64,000 bases of DNA from Bacteroidota bacterium (GCA_023428135.1 JAEYZG010000062.1:372001-436000), one strand, 5' to 3'; counted from the first letter of the stretch, positions 35,282 to 45,399 are shown. Made by a program: numbers and translations. Notes: generated by a model from the letters alone, not told the origin.

Positions 35282-37861
35282 TTACAAACCGAATTTGTAA
35301 TTAAGTTTTACAGCAAATGAAGTTCTGTCGACACTATAAAGATCTGTATGCTCTTTTGAGTTACCTGACTGCTGCCATCTCAGAGAGTTGATAGATCTTG
35401 CTCCGGAAAGAATGTCATAGGCATAAACTGAGAATGATAATTTTTCATTAGCCTGGATGTTCACACTGAGATTCCACTTTACCATTAAGCTGTTATGAAT
35501 TCCTAAATAAGGATATTTATTATTGTGTCCATAATTGTCATAGTCCGCAAGAATGGGGTTATTTTGATTAGCAGTGCTGTATGTGTGAATATCACGGCGT
35601 CCTGTTAATCCCCAGAATAGTCTTGCATCTGTATGAAGGGTCAACCAGTTTGTTGGTTTGTAATCAATGTAGATCTTAGTTATGTTAGAAGCAAGGTTCA
35701 GGAAGTTTTTACTATCCACTGTGATCTGATCACGAATTGAGTTTGTTCTTACTGTAGTTACAGAATCCTTAGTCGGATCTACATTGCTTTTGACAGGTTT
35801 TGGAGTATACTTATAAACGGTACCTACTAATGTAGAATCATAGCCCTTGAACACGATTGCATCATAGTTTTCATATCCATCCGCAACCTTTGTATTGGCG
35901 AGTTTTGACAGTACATGATTTACTCCGATCGATATTTTTGAACCATTATAACGAACGTCAAGTTCTGCATTGGCAAAGCTATAAGAACCGGAGTTCACCA
36001 CTCTGAAAAGGGTCTGACTCCAAGCGAACAAATCTTTAATGGTAGTATAGGAAAGTGATGGCAATACACTCAGACGATTATCCAATAAAGAGTGCATTGA
36101 AGTAACTTCTATTGAATTGGATCTTTCAGGTCTTAATTTATGAAGATCACTACTTGTTACTGGCGGAATTGGCGTAGAGTTGCCAGCTGGCCTCTCAAAC
36201 GGTTTTTCATAATGATAATCACTTCCTGCAAATGGTTGTCCATTATCACCGATTGAATTTCGGTTAAACTCATAGTTATCTGCATTTCCATTATTTGCTG
36301 AAGTCTGGTAAATCAGTTTAAAGATATTGTTCTCATTTGCTTTTGCAACAAGTGCAAGCTTAGGAGTTACCACACCTCCGAATTGCGCTGTACGTGTGTG
36401 TCTGTCATATCTTAAACCAAACTGAGCATTCAGTTTTTCAGTCAACTTATAGATACCTTCCGCAAAAATAGCGTGGTTGATATAGGTAACATTCGAAACA
36501 ATGGGATGGTTTTCTTTTTCCTCCTGCGCGTTGTAACCTGCCATATCCTTTCCGATGTCAAATAATCTGAACTGATAACCGACTGCAAGTTGAAGCTTTG
36601 AAACGCTTTTTATAAGATACATGGCAGATGCATTATATCTTCGCTCGCCAAATGATTCTATTCTGAAAGCGTGTCTGTCTGCAGAATTACTGTTAGCATT
36701 AGCAACTACTGAACTTTTTGTATCTTCCAGCTGAATACGGTTTGTATTCATATCAAAGCCAGCATTCAGTATTACACTGTTGTTTTTAACAGGAAGTTCG
36801 TAAGAGAATTGATTAGTAAAGTTGTTTATTACATATTGTCTTCTTGTTGTATTACCTGGGTTGATTTTTCCATAAAATCCATTTATGCTTTGCATTTGTC
36901 CATCAATCATTCTGTCAGGAGCGAGGGAATCCCCATCTGCAAAATCAGGCCAGCCATCGACAGGGAAATAACCTGAAGCATTTGTTACCTGATGCGTATA
37001 ACGGCTATAGTATCTGAAATTTTTGTAATTGAAATCTACTCCGAATCTATAATTACCAGGAGTTGACCAGGCACTTCCTGAAGTAGGGACTCCGTTTGCT
37101 GGAGGATTCTCGTAGTCCTGAGGATATGGCCAGTGTGGTCTTCCATATAAACGGCCCCTCTCCATACCAATACCATCTGATTGTCTGTAACCACCTGTAA
37201 TAACTATATTGGAATGTTCATTAATTTTAGAGGCAGCAGACAATTCATATTGACGGCTAAAGTTTTCTCCATTCCATGTTCCCTGAGTAACCGAAGCCTT
37301 TACTTCATCTTTCTTGTAGCGCTCTGTTACAATGTTCACCACACCTCCAATAGCTCCGGAACCATAGATAAGACCAGATGGTCCACGGATAATCTCTACG
37401 CGTTCAATATCTCCAAGCATACCAAGATCAAGCTCCATGTTAGCACCATCTCTTGCCTCAGTATTCATCTTATGACCATTTACAAGGAAAATGAATTTAG
37501 TATTTCTATCTGCAGCAACACCACGCATCCCCCAGATAACACCATTCCATTTATTGTACATGTACTGAAAGCCTGGTACATAAATTTCAAGGAGCTCAGA
37601 TAAATGCCTTGCTCCCGACAGGTGTATTTGATCCTGATTGATTACTGTCAAACTCAAAGCTGAATTTTTAAGATCAAGATCCAGAAACGAACCTGAGGTT
37701 ATCTTCATATTTAACAATTCTTCCAGGGAGAGATCCAGTAAATCATCAGCCGGAGCTGCTTCTGTGGTTTCGGCTGGGTTTTGACCGAAAACCTTTGTAG
37801 GTTCTAAACTTGTCAGAGATGCTATTGCAATAGCCATCCCAACAATTCTTTTCTTACTCAT
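35282..37861 (-). CDS. TonB-dependent outer-membrane receptor
   Basis: An 859-residue receptor with a signal peptide (1-26, ending KVFGQ). A plug domain spans about 45-180: LSLEELLNMKITS, SLTVINQDQIHLSGARHLSELL (in part), FLVNGHKMN and VEIIRGPSGLIYGSGAIGGVVNIVT (in part). The 22-strand barrel fills the rest and ends in SFAVKLNYKFGL. It resembles the BtuB/CirA-type receptors, not the SusC type: there is no SusD gene and no N-terminal carboxypeptidase-like domain. The substrate is not recognisable. A hairpin lies in its leader, and it diverges from the RND pump operon. Confidence 0.9.
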   Translation of the reverse strand: MSKKRIVGMAIAIASLTSLEPTKVFGQNPAETTEAAPADDLLDLSLEELLNMKITSGSFLDLDLKNSALSLTVINQDQIHLSGARHLSELLEIYVPGFQYMYNKWNGVIWGMRGVAADRNTKFIFLVNGHKMNTEARDGANMELDLGMLGDIERVEIIRGPSGLIYGSGAIGGVVNIVTERYKKDEVKASVTQGTWNGENFSRQYELSAASKINEHSNIVITGGYRQSDGIGMERGRLYGRPHWPYPQDYENPPANGVPTSGSAWSTPGNYRFGVDFNYKNFRYYSRYTHQVTNASGYFPVDGWPDFADGDSLAPDRMIDGQMQSINGFYGKINPGNTTRRQYVINNFTNQFSYELPVKNNSVILNAGFDMNTNRIQLEDTKSSVVANANSNSADRHAFRIESFGERRYNASAMYLIKSVSKLQLAVGYQFRLFDIGKDMAGYNAQEEKENHPIVSNVTYINHAIFAEGIYKLTEKLNAQFGLRYDRHTRTAQFGGVVTPKLALVAKANENNIFKLIYQTSANNGNADNYEFNRNSIGDNGQPFAGSDYHYEKPFERPAGNSTPIPPVTSSDLHKLRPERSNSIEVTSMHSLLDNRLSVLPSLSYTTIKDLFAWSQTLFRVVNSGSYSFANAELDVRYNGSKISIGVNHVLSKLANTKVADGYENYDAIVFKGYDSTLVGTVYKYTPKPVKSNVDPTKDSVTTVRTNSIRDQITVDSKNFLNLASNITKIYIDYKPTNWLTLHTDARLFWGLTGRRDIHTYSTANQNNPILADYDNYGHNNKYPYLGIHNSLMVKWNLSVNIQANEKLSFSVYAYDILSGARSINSLRWQQSGNSKEHTDLYSVDRTSFAVKLNYKFGL

Positions 37862-37888
37862 TTGCTATCTGGTTAATTTTCTGATACT

Positions 37889-37922
37889 TGTTAGTGGTCG
37901 GTTTTTACGCTGACCTCTAACA
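37889..37922 (-). promoter_or_regulatory. Leader hairpin of the TonB receptor gene
   Basis: TGTTAGTGGTC (37889-37899) pairs with GACCTCTAACA (37912-37922), 10 of 11 pairs, one T-T mismatch, loop of 12. It lies 28 bp before the receptor ATG on the - strand. It may be an RNA control element or an operator. Confidence 0.4.
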
Positions 37923-38033
37923 ATGGTTAATTAGTGACTACCTGGACACCATAATACCATGTAAGAAAATTCACCTTTTCAGCACAAAAGAAAATTTAAA
38001 AATTTAAAAATCGTCTTTAAAATTTTGTCGTTG

Positions 38034-38047
38034 GTCTATACAGACCT
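38034..38047. promoter_or_regulatory. GGTCTATACAGACC dyad
   Basis: GGTCT and AGACC are perfect inverted 5-mers around ATAC. The arms share GGTC/GACC with the leader hairpin at 37889-37922. It may be an operator half of the TonB receptor or the pump operon. Confidence 0.3.
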
Positions 38048-38542
38048 CAAATCTGAAAGGCCAAAGAAAAGGTTGTGTAAAAAAATAAGAAAAAATAAAA
38101 CTATTTTTTCGCGACACCACATAACATTCTAAAAAACAGCAAATTAAAAGCAAATGTAATTATTTCAAGTCGTCGTGAGTATTTTTTAAATTTTATTCGA
38201 TAATCCAACGTTTTTCAAAAAAAACTCTTGTCAGTTTTTCAAAAATTACCTGTAATTTGTTCTAAAAAATTTTATACAAACAGGCACATTATGCCTAAAT
38301 TCAAATATTTACATTAAATGTGGGTATCAAATAAAACATTGGATCAATTTAAATTTGGATAGTTTCTTTGTCCTGCATCAAAGGGCAAAATCAAAAGATT
38401 GCTCTCACAGATCACTTTTTTTTGAACATTTCAGTCTGTTATCATTTTTCCAACTAAATAAATTCTTCACATTTTCCTATCTATAAAAACCTTTACATTT
38501 TCCAGCGGTTACTTCAAATGCAGCAATTAAACCCACTTGCAA

Positions 38543-41500
38543 ATGTGGATTGTAAGATTAGCATTAGACAGGCCTTATACTTTTGTAGTAGTTTCACTGC
38601 TGATTCTGATACTCGGACTTGTGGCTATCAGCAGAATGGCTGTTGATATATTTCCAAACATAAACATTCCGGTAGTAAGTGTTATTTGGAGTTACAATGG
38701 CATTTCTCCTAAAGAGATGGAGCAGAGAATTGTAACAGTATGTGAAAGGGCCTATACGACAACTGTAAATGACATTGAACACATCGAATCTCAATCCTAT
38801 CGGGGAGTTTCTGTAATCAAAATCTATTTCCAACCTGGAGCAGAAGTAGAAGCAGCAGTTGCTCAGCTTGCATCAAGCTCGCTAAGCTTATTGCGGATTC
38901 TTCCTCCTGGAACTACTGCGCCTTTAATATTAAGATACAATGCTTCCAATGTACCTATCTTACAGATAGCACTGAGCAGCAAAACATTACCAGAGCAAGC
39001 CATTAATGACATTGCCACAAACTTCATCCGCACCGGATTGGCAACGGTACAAGGTGCACAAATACCACTGCCCTATGGAGGAAAACAACGAAATGTAATG
39101 GTCGATCTAAACATGGAGGCTCTCAATGCCAAAAATCTATCTTCAACGGATGTCTCGAATGCCCTGGTATCACAAAACCTGATATTGCCAGCCGGAACTG
39201 TAAAAATGGGTGAAAAAGAATATGATGTAAAACTTAACTCCAGCACAGATGTCATCGATGCGCTCAATTATATGCCCATAAAGGAAGTCAATGGGGCCAT
39301 GATCTATGTAAAGGATGTAGCCTATGTACATGAGGGCTATTCCATTCAGACAAATATTGTCCGATTTAACGGAAAAAGAGGAAGCTTTCTTACCATATTA
39401 AAGGCAGGTTCCGCCTCAACAATTGACATTATTGACCGGGTTAAAAAAGCCCTTCCGAAAGTTTTATCAACAGTATCTGATGAGCTTGAATTAAAGTTGC
39501 TTTTTGACCAGTCTCTTTTTGTGAGAGCTTCTATTAACAATGTTGTTAAAGAAGCTGTTATTGCTGCATGTCTTACAGGATTGATGATTCTTCTGTTTCT
39601 CGGGAGCTGGAGAAGTACTTTAGTAGTTGTCCTTTCTATCCCGCTCAGTATTCTGACATCCATAATTGTATTATACGCGCTTGGTCAAACATTGAACATC
39701 ATGACCCTTGGAGGACTCGCCCTTGCAGTAGGAATACTTGTAGACGATGCTACAGTGGAGATAGAAAATACTACAAGGAACCTGATACTTGAGAAGCCCC
39801 TGAAACAAGGTATCCTTGATAGCGCAGAAGAAATAGCTTTACCTGCGCTGGTAAGTACCTTTTCAATTTGTATAGTATTTCTTCCTATCTTTTTTCTTTC
39901 CGGAGTTGCTCAGTCTTTGTTCTCTCCTCTTGCAATTTCTGTAATCTTTGCAATGATGGCTTCTTATTTCCTCTCAAGGACTTTTGTGCCCGTCTCCATT
40001 CAATACCTTATGGGAAAAGAGTTACATCTTTATCAACCACATCGATATCCTGATAAAAAAGCCAACTCTATTATATGGAAAATTCATAAGCGATTTGACA
40101 AATGGTTTGAACAAATGAGAGAACGTTATAGAACGATTCTTGACAGAGCGCTTTCTGGTAAAGCTTTTCCGATTATCCTCTTTATTTGTTTTTGCTTAAT
40201 CAGCTCTGCATTGTTCCCATTTCTTGGAAAAGATTTTTTTCCGAAAGTTGATGCAGGACAATTCAGGCTGCATATAAGGGTTCCAAGTGGAATAAGAATA
40301 GAGCAAACGGAAATAATATTTGGCAAAGTAGAAGACATAATCAAGGAAGTTATTCCTCCTGAAGAACTGGATCTGATGCTAGATAATATGGGCTTGCCCA
40401 ATAGCGGAATTAACCTTGCCTGGGGAGGTTATTCATCAATAGGATCATTTGAAGGTGAAATACAGGTTTCATTAAAAAATCAAAGTGTTCCTTCAGAAGT
40501 TTACATGAAAAAAATCCGAAAGGTTGTTAACGAAAGGATACCAGGACTTGAAATCAGCTACCCTCCTTCTGACATTGTAACTCAGATTCTTAATTTTGGT
40601 ATCTCAGCACCTATAGATATACAAGTAATAGGAAGAGATCAACAATCCAATTATAAGATAGCTCTTGAAATAGCCGATAAGGTTTCCAAAATTCCAGGAG
40701 CTACAGATGTTTATATTCCACAGGTTTTCAATATTCCTCAGGTTAAAGTAAATGTAGACCGTACAAAAGCTCAGCAAATAGGATTAACTCAAAGAGACGT
40801 TGCCAATAGTGTATTGATATCCCTCTCCTCCAGCGGACAAACAGCGCCTAACTTCTGGTTAGATCCCCAAAACGGGATTAGTTATTTTGTTGCCGTTCAA
40901 ACACCTCAATATAAAATAAATTCTATAGAAGATCTGGGGAAAACAACGATAACATCAAACCAGTTAAAACAGCCACAGTTGCTTACTAACCTGTCTGAAT
41001 TTGACAGGTCAGTTACGGCAGGGCTTATCTCTCATTATAATGTACAACCTGTTATTGATATATTCACCAGCGTACAGGATACAGACCTTGGAAGCGTAGC
41101 AGACAAAATCAATGAAATCATAAATGAAATAAAATCAAAACTACCCAAAGGCACTTCTATTGAAGTCAAGGGTCAAGTCCAAAGCATGAATTCCTCCTTT
41201 AAAGGTTTGGCCCTGGGCCTGATCTTTGCCATACTATTGGTATATCTCCTAATGGTCATCAATTTTCAATCATGGCTGGATCCTTTTATCATACTGCTTG
41301 GACTTCCAGGAGCATTATCGGGGATAGCCTGGATGTTATTCTGCACACAAACACCTATAAGTGTGCCTGCGCTTATGGGCGCGATTATGTGCATGGGAGT
41401 AGCTACTTCAAACAGCATTCTGCTTGTTACATTTGCAAACGATGAAATGCTTACTGGAAAAAATGCATATGAATCCTCTTTATCTGCCGGATACACAAGA

Positions 41501-41710
41501 TTAAGGCCCGTTATTATGACAGCACTGGCTATGATTATAGGAATGCTTCCTATGTCTTTAGGACTTGGAGAAGGTGGGGAACAAAACGCTCCTCTTGGAA
41601 GGGCAGTAATCGGAGGGCTTATTGTTGCTACTTTTACTACACTTTTTATAGTTCCGGTATTTTATAGTGTGTTTAAAGGCAAAAAGAAAGTATTGCATGA
41701 AAAAGGGTAA
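38543..41710 (+). CDS. RND efflux pump, inner-membrane transporter (HAE1 family)
   Basis: About 1055 residues from the ATG at 38543; a TTG two codons earlier is an unlikely start. It is an AcrB-like proton-driven exporter of hydrophobic or amphiphilic compounds. The first helix ends in RMAVDIFPNINIPVV. The proton-relay Asp pair is D401-D402 in AVGILVDDATVEIEN (fourth helix). The second half repeats the layout with helices near 545 and 870-1045 (APLGRAVIGGLIVATF). It is the first gene of a three-gene operon that supplies pump, adaptor and outer-membrane channel. Its substrate cannot be told. Confidence 0.93.
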   Translation: MWIVRLALDRPYTFVVVSLLILILGLVAISRMAVDIFPNINIPVVSVIWSYNGISPKEMEQRIVTVCERAYTTTVNDIEHIESQSYRGVSVIKIYFQPGAEVEAAVAQLASSSLSLLRILPPGTTAPLILRYNASNVPILQIALSSKTLPEQAINDIATNFIRTGLATVQGAQIPLPYGGKQRNVMVDLNMEALNAKNLSSTDVSNALVSQNLILPAGTVKMGEKEYDVKLNSSTDVIDALNYMPIKEVNGAMIYVKDVAYVHEGYSIQTNIVRFNGKRGSFLTILKAGSASTIDIIDRVKKALPKVLSTVSDELELKLLFDQSLFVRASINNVVKEAVIAACLTGLMILLFLGSWRSTLVVVLSIPLSILTSIIVLYALGQTLNIMTLGGLALAVGILVDDATVEIENTTRNLILEKPLKQGILDSAEEIALPALVSTFSICIVFLPIFFLSGVAQSLFSPLAISVIFAMMASYFLSRTFVPVSIQYLMGKELHLYQPHRYPDKKANSIIWKIHKRFDKWFEQMRERYRTILDRALSGKAFPIILFICFCLISSALFPFLGKDFFPKVDAGQFRLHIRVPSGIRIEQTEIIFGKVEDIIKEVIPPEELDLMLDNMGLPNSGINLAWGGYSSIGSFEGEIQVSLKNQSVPSEVYMKKIRKVVNERIPGLEISYPPSDIVTQILNFGISAPIDIQVIGRDQQSNYKIALEIADKVSKIPGATDVYIPQVFNIPQVKVNVDRTKAQQIGLTQRDVANSVLISLSSSGQTAPNFWLDPQNGISYFVAVQTPQYKINSIEDLGKTTITSNQLKQPQLLTNLSEFDRSVTAGLISHYNVQPVIDIFTSVQDTDLGSVADKINEIINEIKSKLPKGTSIEVKGQVQSMNSSFKGLALGLIFAILLVYLLMVINFQSWLDPFIILLGLPGALSGIAWMLFCTQTPISVPALMGAIMCMGVATSNSILLVTFANDEMLTGKNAYESSLSAGYTRLRPVIMTALAMIIGMLPMSLGLGEGGEQNAPLGRAVIGGLIVATFTTLFIVPVFYSVFKGKKKVLHEKG

Positions 41711-42821
41711 AATAAAATTATTGCCGTTACTATTATTGATAGTAATACTTACCGTATTTTTTCTTATTGGCCTGCTACCAAAGCTAAGAAATAAAAAAAT
41801 GCTTAATGAAGAAGCAAATGTAAAAATCAATTCAACACAACCTGTAATTCTGGTAAAAGCAATAAAAACAAAAGATACCACCACTATAGAACTTCCGGGA
41901 GAAGTAAGAGCCTTTAAAGAGACCCCGATTTTTGCCCGAGTAAACGGATACATAAAAAAATGGTACACTGATATTGGAACCTCAGTAAAAAATAATCAGT
42001 TACTTGCTGAAATTGAAACTCCTGAGATAGACCAGCAGCTTGCTCAGACCAAAGCTTCATTATCACTTGCCAAATCAAACTACGACAGAGTTTCCAGCGT
42101 GCGTATTCCAGGTGCTGTTTCCAAACAGGAAATAGATCAGGCAAGAACTAGTTATGAGGCTAATCTGGCTATTGTAAGACAAACAGAAGCCATGCTTTCT
42201 TTTAAAACAATCAGAGCTCCTTTTGCAGGAATTGTTACTGCAAGAAATGTTGACTTCGGAAGCCTCATTAGTCCTTCCAATACTATACCGATGTTTAAAG
42301 TAGAACAGATTGACGTATTAAGAACTTATGTAAATGTTCCACAGGTGTACTCGGCCAATATAACAGAAGGCATTCCTGCAGAAATTATTCTTGAGAAATA
42401 TCCTGAATATATAATTACGGGGAAAGTGGCAAGAACTGCAGAGGCTCTGGATCCCGCCAGCCGTACTTTGCTTACAGAAATCCATGTCAAGAATCCAGAC
42501 CTTAAACTAAGACCAGGCATGTATGTACAAGTCAGGTTTAAACCTGCGCGAGAAGGTGAAGTCGTACTAATACCTGCGAATACCCTTATCGTAAGAGCAG
42601 AAGGCACCGAAGTTGCCACCCTGAACAAGGACAGTACTATACAACTTAAAGAGATTAAGATAGGTCGCGACTATGGAAAATTTCTTTCTATATATAGCGG
42701 AATCAATGGTGATGAGTGGCTCATTACCAACCCCACTGATAAACTGACAAATGGAATCAAAGTAAATGTAGTAGGAAAACAACAAGCATCTTTCACTCAA
42801 AATACAGGTAATCCAAAATAG
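41697..42821 (+). CDS. RND efflux periplasmic adaptor (membrane fusion protein)
   Basis: About 374 residues from the ATG at 41697, which overlaps the end of the pump gene by 14 bp. An N-terminal membrane anchor (about 8-27) is followed by a lipoyl/biotinyl-like domain (FARVNGYIKKWYTDIGTSVK, LLAEIETPEID), a short helical hairpin (about 115-150), and the returning lipoyl half (FKTIRAPFAGIVTARNVDFG). A beta-barrel domain and a membrane-proximal domain complete it (LRPGMYVQVRF). It links the inner-membrane pump to the outer-membrane channel. Confidence 0.93.
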   Translation: MKKGKIKLLPLLLLIVILTVFFLIGLLPKLRNKKMLNEEANVKINSTQPVILVKAIKTKDTTTIELPGEVRAFKETPIFARVNGYIKKWYTDIGTSVKNNQLLAEIETPEIDQQLAQTKASLSLAKSNYDRVSSVRIPGAVSKQEIDQARTSYEANLAIVRQTEAMLSFKTIRAPFAGIVTARNVDFGSLISPSNTIPMFKVEQIDVLRTYVNVPQVYSANITEGIPAEIILEKYPEYIITGKVARTAEALDPASRTLLTEIHVKNPDLKLRPGMYVQVRFKPAREGEVVLIPANTLIVRAEGTEVATLNKDSTIQLKEIKIGRDYGKFLSIYSGINGDEWLITNPTDKLTNGIKVNVVGKQQASFTQNTGNPK

Positions 42822-42827
42822 CAGACA

Positions 42828-44291
42828 ATGAACACCTGTGAACGTATTATTCGCCATTGTCCATACTCAAATTTACTGGTATTGAGCATCTATCTTTTAT
42901 TATCTTGCTCCTTTCGCCCTAATAATAATACGTTAAAAGAGCTCAGAGATAATTATGAGGGTGGGGAATGGAAATCCTATACTTCTCAAAGGATTTCCGA
43001 CTCTATAGAAACCATAAACAGCAGTAACTTCCATGCCTGGTGGACTATATTCAATGATCCAACACTTGATTCTCTGGAAGAGCTTGCGGTAAAAGCTAAT
43101 CCAGATATCAGAAATGCTATTGCCAGACTGGACGAAGCAAGAGCCAATATAAAACTTTCAGCTTCAGATTTGTTTCCTGCAATACGTTTTAATCCATCAG
43201 CAACAAGGAATCAGCTTTCACAAAACCGACCAAATCCATTTCAGACTACAGGGAATCAGCTTCCGGGAGTGATCATCAATACCTTTCAGCTTCCTTTAGA
43301 CTTTGATTATGAGATTGACTTATGGGGCAAATACAGAAATAATGTACAGGCAGCAAAGCATCGATATGCCTCTTATACTGCAGACATGAACGGTGTGTTA
43401 TTGTCCATCACTACTGATGTAGCTTATTACTATATATTAGTAAGACTTACTGATCTTAAGATTAACATATATACAAAAGCTCTTCAAACCAGAAAAGACA
43501 ACCTTGTGCTTACAGAGGAGCGTTATAGGGTTGGGTTAATCACACTACTTGATTTAAGCCAGACCCAGAACGATTACCAAACCATCCAATCACAATATTA
43601 CGATCTGCAGAACTATAGAAATGCTGCTGAACATGCTCTTGCTGCGCTATGCGGACTTCCGGCTTATAGCTTTTCCTTATCAAAAAAAGACTGGAACATT
43701 CAACTTCCACAAATTCCAGAAGGTATTCCTTCAGAACTCTTAAAACGAAGGCCTGACATACAGAGTCAGGAACAACTTGCAGAAGCGGCCAATGCTTCAA
43801 TCGGTGTTTATAAAGCATACAAATTCCCCTCTCTTATACTCACAGGTTCGGCTGGCACATTAAGCAGAGATGTCAGTACCCTTCTTTCTTCTGACAGCAA
43901 AAACTGGCTGCTTGGAGCTACTCTTTCTTTTCCTTTATTTCTGGGAGGCAGGAACACAGCGTTGATTCAAATGGCGAAAGCAAGATACCTTCAGACAACC
44001 GCCCTATATGAAAAGGTTGTATTATCAGCTTTCAGAGAAGTAGAAGATGCACTGAACACACTTGCTCAAAGAAAAGAGCAATCTATCCTTCAGGACTCAA
44101 TTATTAAAACTGCTGAACTCACTGCAATGCTTTCAAGAGAGAGATATTCCAAAGGTTTGGTAACATATTATGAAGTGGTAAACAATGAAAGAACAGCACT
44201 GAATGCGCAAAGCATTGCAGTACAAATCCGTGGCGATCAGTTTACGTATACACTTTATCTGATAAAAGCTTTAGGAGGAAGCTGGCAATAA
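42828..44291 (+). CDS. RND efflux outer-membrane factor (TolC/NodT family lipoprotein)
   Basis: A 487-residue outer-membrane channel of the NodT/OprM type. The signal ends in LLLSC, so the protein is probably a lipoprotein with Cys27. The two halves of the alpha-barrel are visible: WWTIFNDPTLDSLEELAVKANPDI near residue 66 (in part), and the second half with ALCGLPAYSF and KRRPDIQSQEQLAEAANASIG near residue 300 (in part). It begins 6 bp after the adaptor and closes the operon. The small gene at 44294 is convergent. Confidence 0.92.
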   Translation: MNTCERIIRHCPYSNLLVLSIYLLLSCSFRPNNNTLKELRDNYEGGEWKSYTSQRISDSIETINSSNFHAWWTIFNDPTLDSLEELAVKANPDIRNAIARLDEARANIKLSASDLFPAIRFNPSATRNQLSQNRPNPFQTTGNQLPGVIINTFQLPLDFDYEIDLWGKYRNNVQAAKHRYASYTADMNGVLLSITTDVAYYYILVRLTDLKINIYTKALQTRKDNLVLTEERYRVGLITLLDLSQTQNDYQTIQSQYYDLQNYRNAAEHALAALCGLPAYSFSLSKKDWNIQLPQIPEGIPSELLKRRPDIQSQEQLAEAANASIGVYKAYKFPSLILTGSAGTLSRDVSTLLSSDSKNWLLGATLSFPLFLGGRNTALIQMAKARYLQTTALYEKVVLSAFREVEDALNTLAQRKEQSILQDSIIKTAELTAMLSRERYSKGLVTYYEVVNNERTALNAQSIAVQIRGDQFTYTLYLIKALGGSWQ

Positions 44292-44293
44292 TA

Positions 44294-44737
44294 TTAGTCA
44301 GAAATCCATAAACTTTTTATTTCTTTATGATCAGCAGAAACCTCATTTTTTATTCTTAACAAAACAGCTTTAGAATCCTCATCAGCATCCGGAGAATTTT
44401 CAATGATCTCTGCAATTTCTTCTATAGTCCCTTCCTCTGCCTGTACAAATGCCTCAAGCACTGTTTGTTCTTTACTAATACCACCATTTTCAATAGCACT
44501 GCCAAGATCTGTCCAGATATTCTTAGAAAATGAGATTTCAAGCCGATCCTCCATGTTAGTACTACCCTGCATTTTATTTAACTCTTCTTTCAATATGAGA
44601 GATTTTCTGAAATGATTATGCATGAGGTCGTGTACGGGACGAGCCAGAGTAAGCGAAAAAGCTTTCCTATAAGCTTCTTGACGGGACGAAAGTATTTCAT
44701 TAAGCGCATTAACAGAACTTACAGCTATATTTTTCAT
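44294..44737 (-). CDS. Small helical protein, possibly DUF2383/PA2169-like
   Basis: A 147-residue all-helical cytoplasmic protein from the ATG at 44737, chosen because GGAGGA lies 8 bases before it; a start further upstream would add ten residues. It contains NEILSSRQEAYRKAFSL and HDLMHNHFRKSLILKEELNKM. Helix pattern and size recall the four-helix, ferritin-like PA2169/DUF2383 proteins, but the match is weak. It is leftward, upstream of the efflux operon's end, and follows two other small leftward genes. Confidence 0.5.
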   Translation of the reverse strand: MKNIAVSSVNALNEILSSRQEAYRKAFSLTLARPVHDLMHNHFRKSLILKEELNKMQGSTNMEDRLEISFSKNIWTDLGSAIENGGISKEQTVLEAFVQAEEGTIEEIAEIIENSPDADEDSKAVLLRIKNEVSADHKEIKSLWISD

Positions 44738-44904
44738 ATAGAATATCCTCCTTTTATAAAAAAACATCAGGTGACCGGAAATTAGTTTGAATTACACATT
44801 CAAACATTTAAGTAATGACTTCCGGACCCGACATCTTGTAATGAAGTATCCTTCAACGGAAAATAATTAAAAAAACAAAAATCAGTTCATTTTGGCATCG
44901 GATA

Positions 44905-45126
44905 TCAAATCCTTCTGGCTTCATATCCGGCATTATGAACCATTTCTATAATTGACCGTTCGTCCAACTCCTGGCTCGAAACAGTTAGTTCCGGCTCTTC
45001 TCCAAATGGTTCTACATACCAGTAATCTATACCCGGACTGTCATCAAAAACAGATCTGATTTGTTGAATACATGGTACACAATCTATATTTGTTTTAAAC
45101 TTAAAGGTTCTTGTTCTCTCCTCCAT
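44905..45126 (-). CDS. Small heavy-metal-associated (HMA-like) domain protein
   Basis: A 73-residue protein with the fold pattern of HMA domains: beta strand FKFKTNIDCVPCIQQIRSVF with a CxxC (CVPC), then PGIDYWYVEP, and a C-terminal helix ending MVHNAGYEARRI. The Cys pair could bind copper or a similar ion, as in CopZ-type chaperones. The first turn, normally MxCxxC, is DCVPC. The ATG is preceded by AAGGAGG, a strong Shine-Dalgarno unusual for this phylum. It begins 20 bp after the 45147 gene and probably shares its transcript. Confidence 0.7.
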   Translation of the reverse strand: MEERTRTFKFKTNIDCVPCIQQIRSVFDDSPGIDYWYVEPFGEEPELTVSSQELDERSIIEMVHNAGYEARRI

Positions 45127-45146
45127 ATTAATACCTCCTTTTTATT

Positions 45147-45338
45147 TTATTCATCCTCCTCCTGCAGATCGTCAAATGAAAATTCCACACTAGATGTGTA
45201 GTTAAGATCTATTTTAAATGCAGTGGAAATACCTCCTAGTGATTGTTCGTTTGCGTTTCCTGCTTTGTTTTTTTTCTCATTCACACTACTTAATTCCGCG
45301 TCTTTTCCAGAGATTCTGTTTTTCTTACTCTTTTTCAT
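45147..45338 (-). CDS. Small hypothetical protein
   Basis: A 63-residue, very lysine/asparagine-rich protein with an acidic end (SFDDLQEEDE). The middle carries SLGGISTAFKIDLNYTSS. I recognise no family. It lies 20 bp before the HMA-like gene, in the same direction, which suggests a two-gene unit. A ribosomal binding region precedes its ATG weakly. It may be a peptide with a disordered N-terminus and a short conserved core; it is not confirmed as translated. Confidence 0.4.
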   Translation of the reverse strand: MKKSKKNRISGKDAELSSVNEKKNKAGNANEQSLGGISTAFKIDLNYTSSVEFSFDDLQEEDE

Positions 45339-45399
45339 TCAATCTACTTGTTAATTATACAACACTGGCACTATAAGAAATACTTCCCTAACAGAAAAT

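Larger units (their letters stand above)
37862..38542. other. Long divergent regulatory region
   Basis: This 681-bp gene-free stretch separates the TonB receptor from the RND operon and must hold both promoters. It contains a hairpin next to the receptor start (37889-37922), a GGTCTATACAGACC palindrome (38034-38047) and AATTTAAAAATTTAAAAA runs near 37990-38012. No regulator gene or coding signal is seen. Confidence 0.6.

Noticed and set aside
37181..37603. Rightward 140-codon open frame within the TonB receptor gene.
   Set aside because: It is antisense to the plug region, which is conserved at the protein level; the frame has no recognisable domain.
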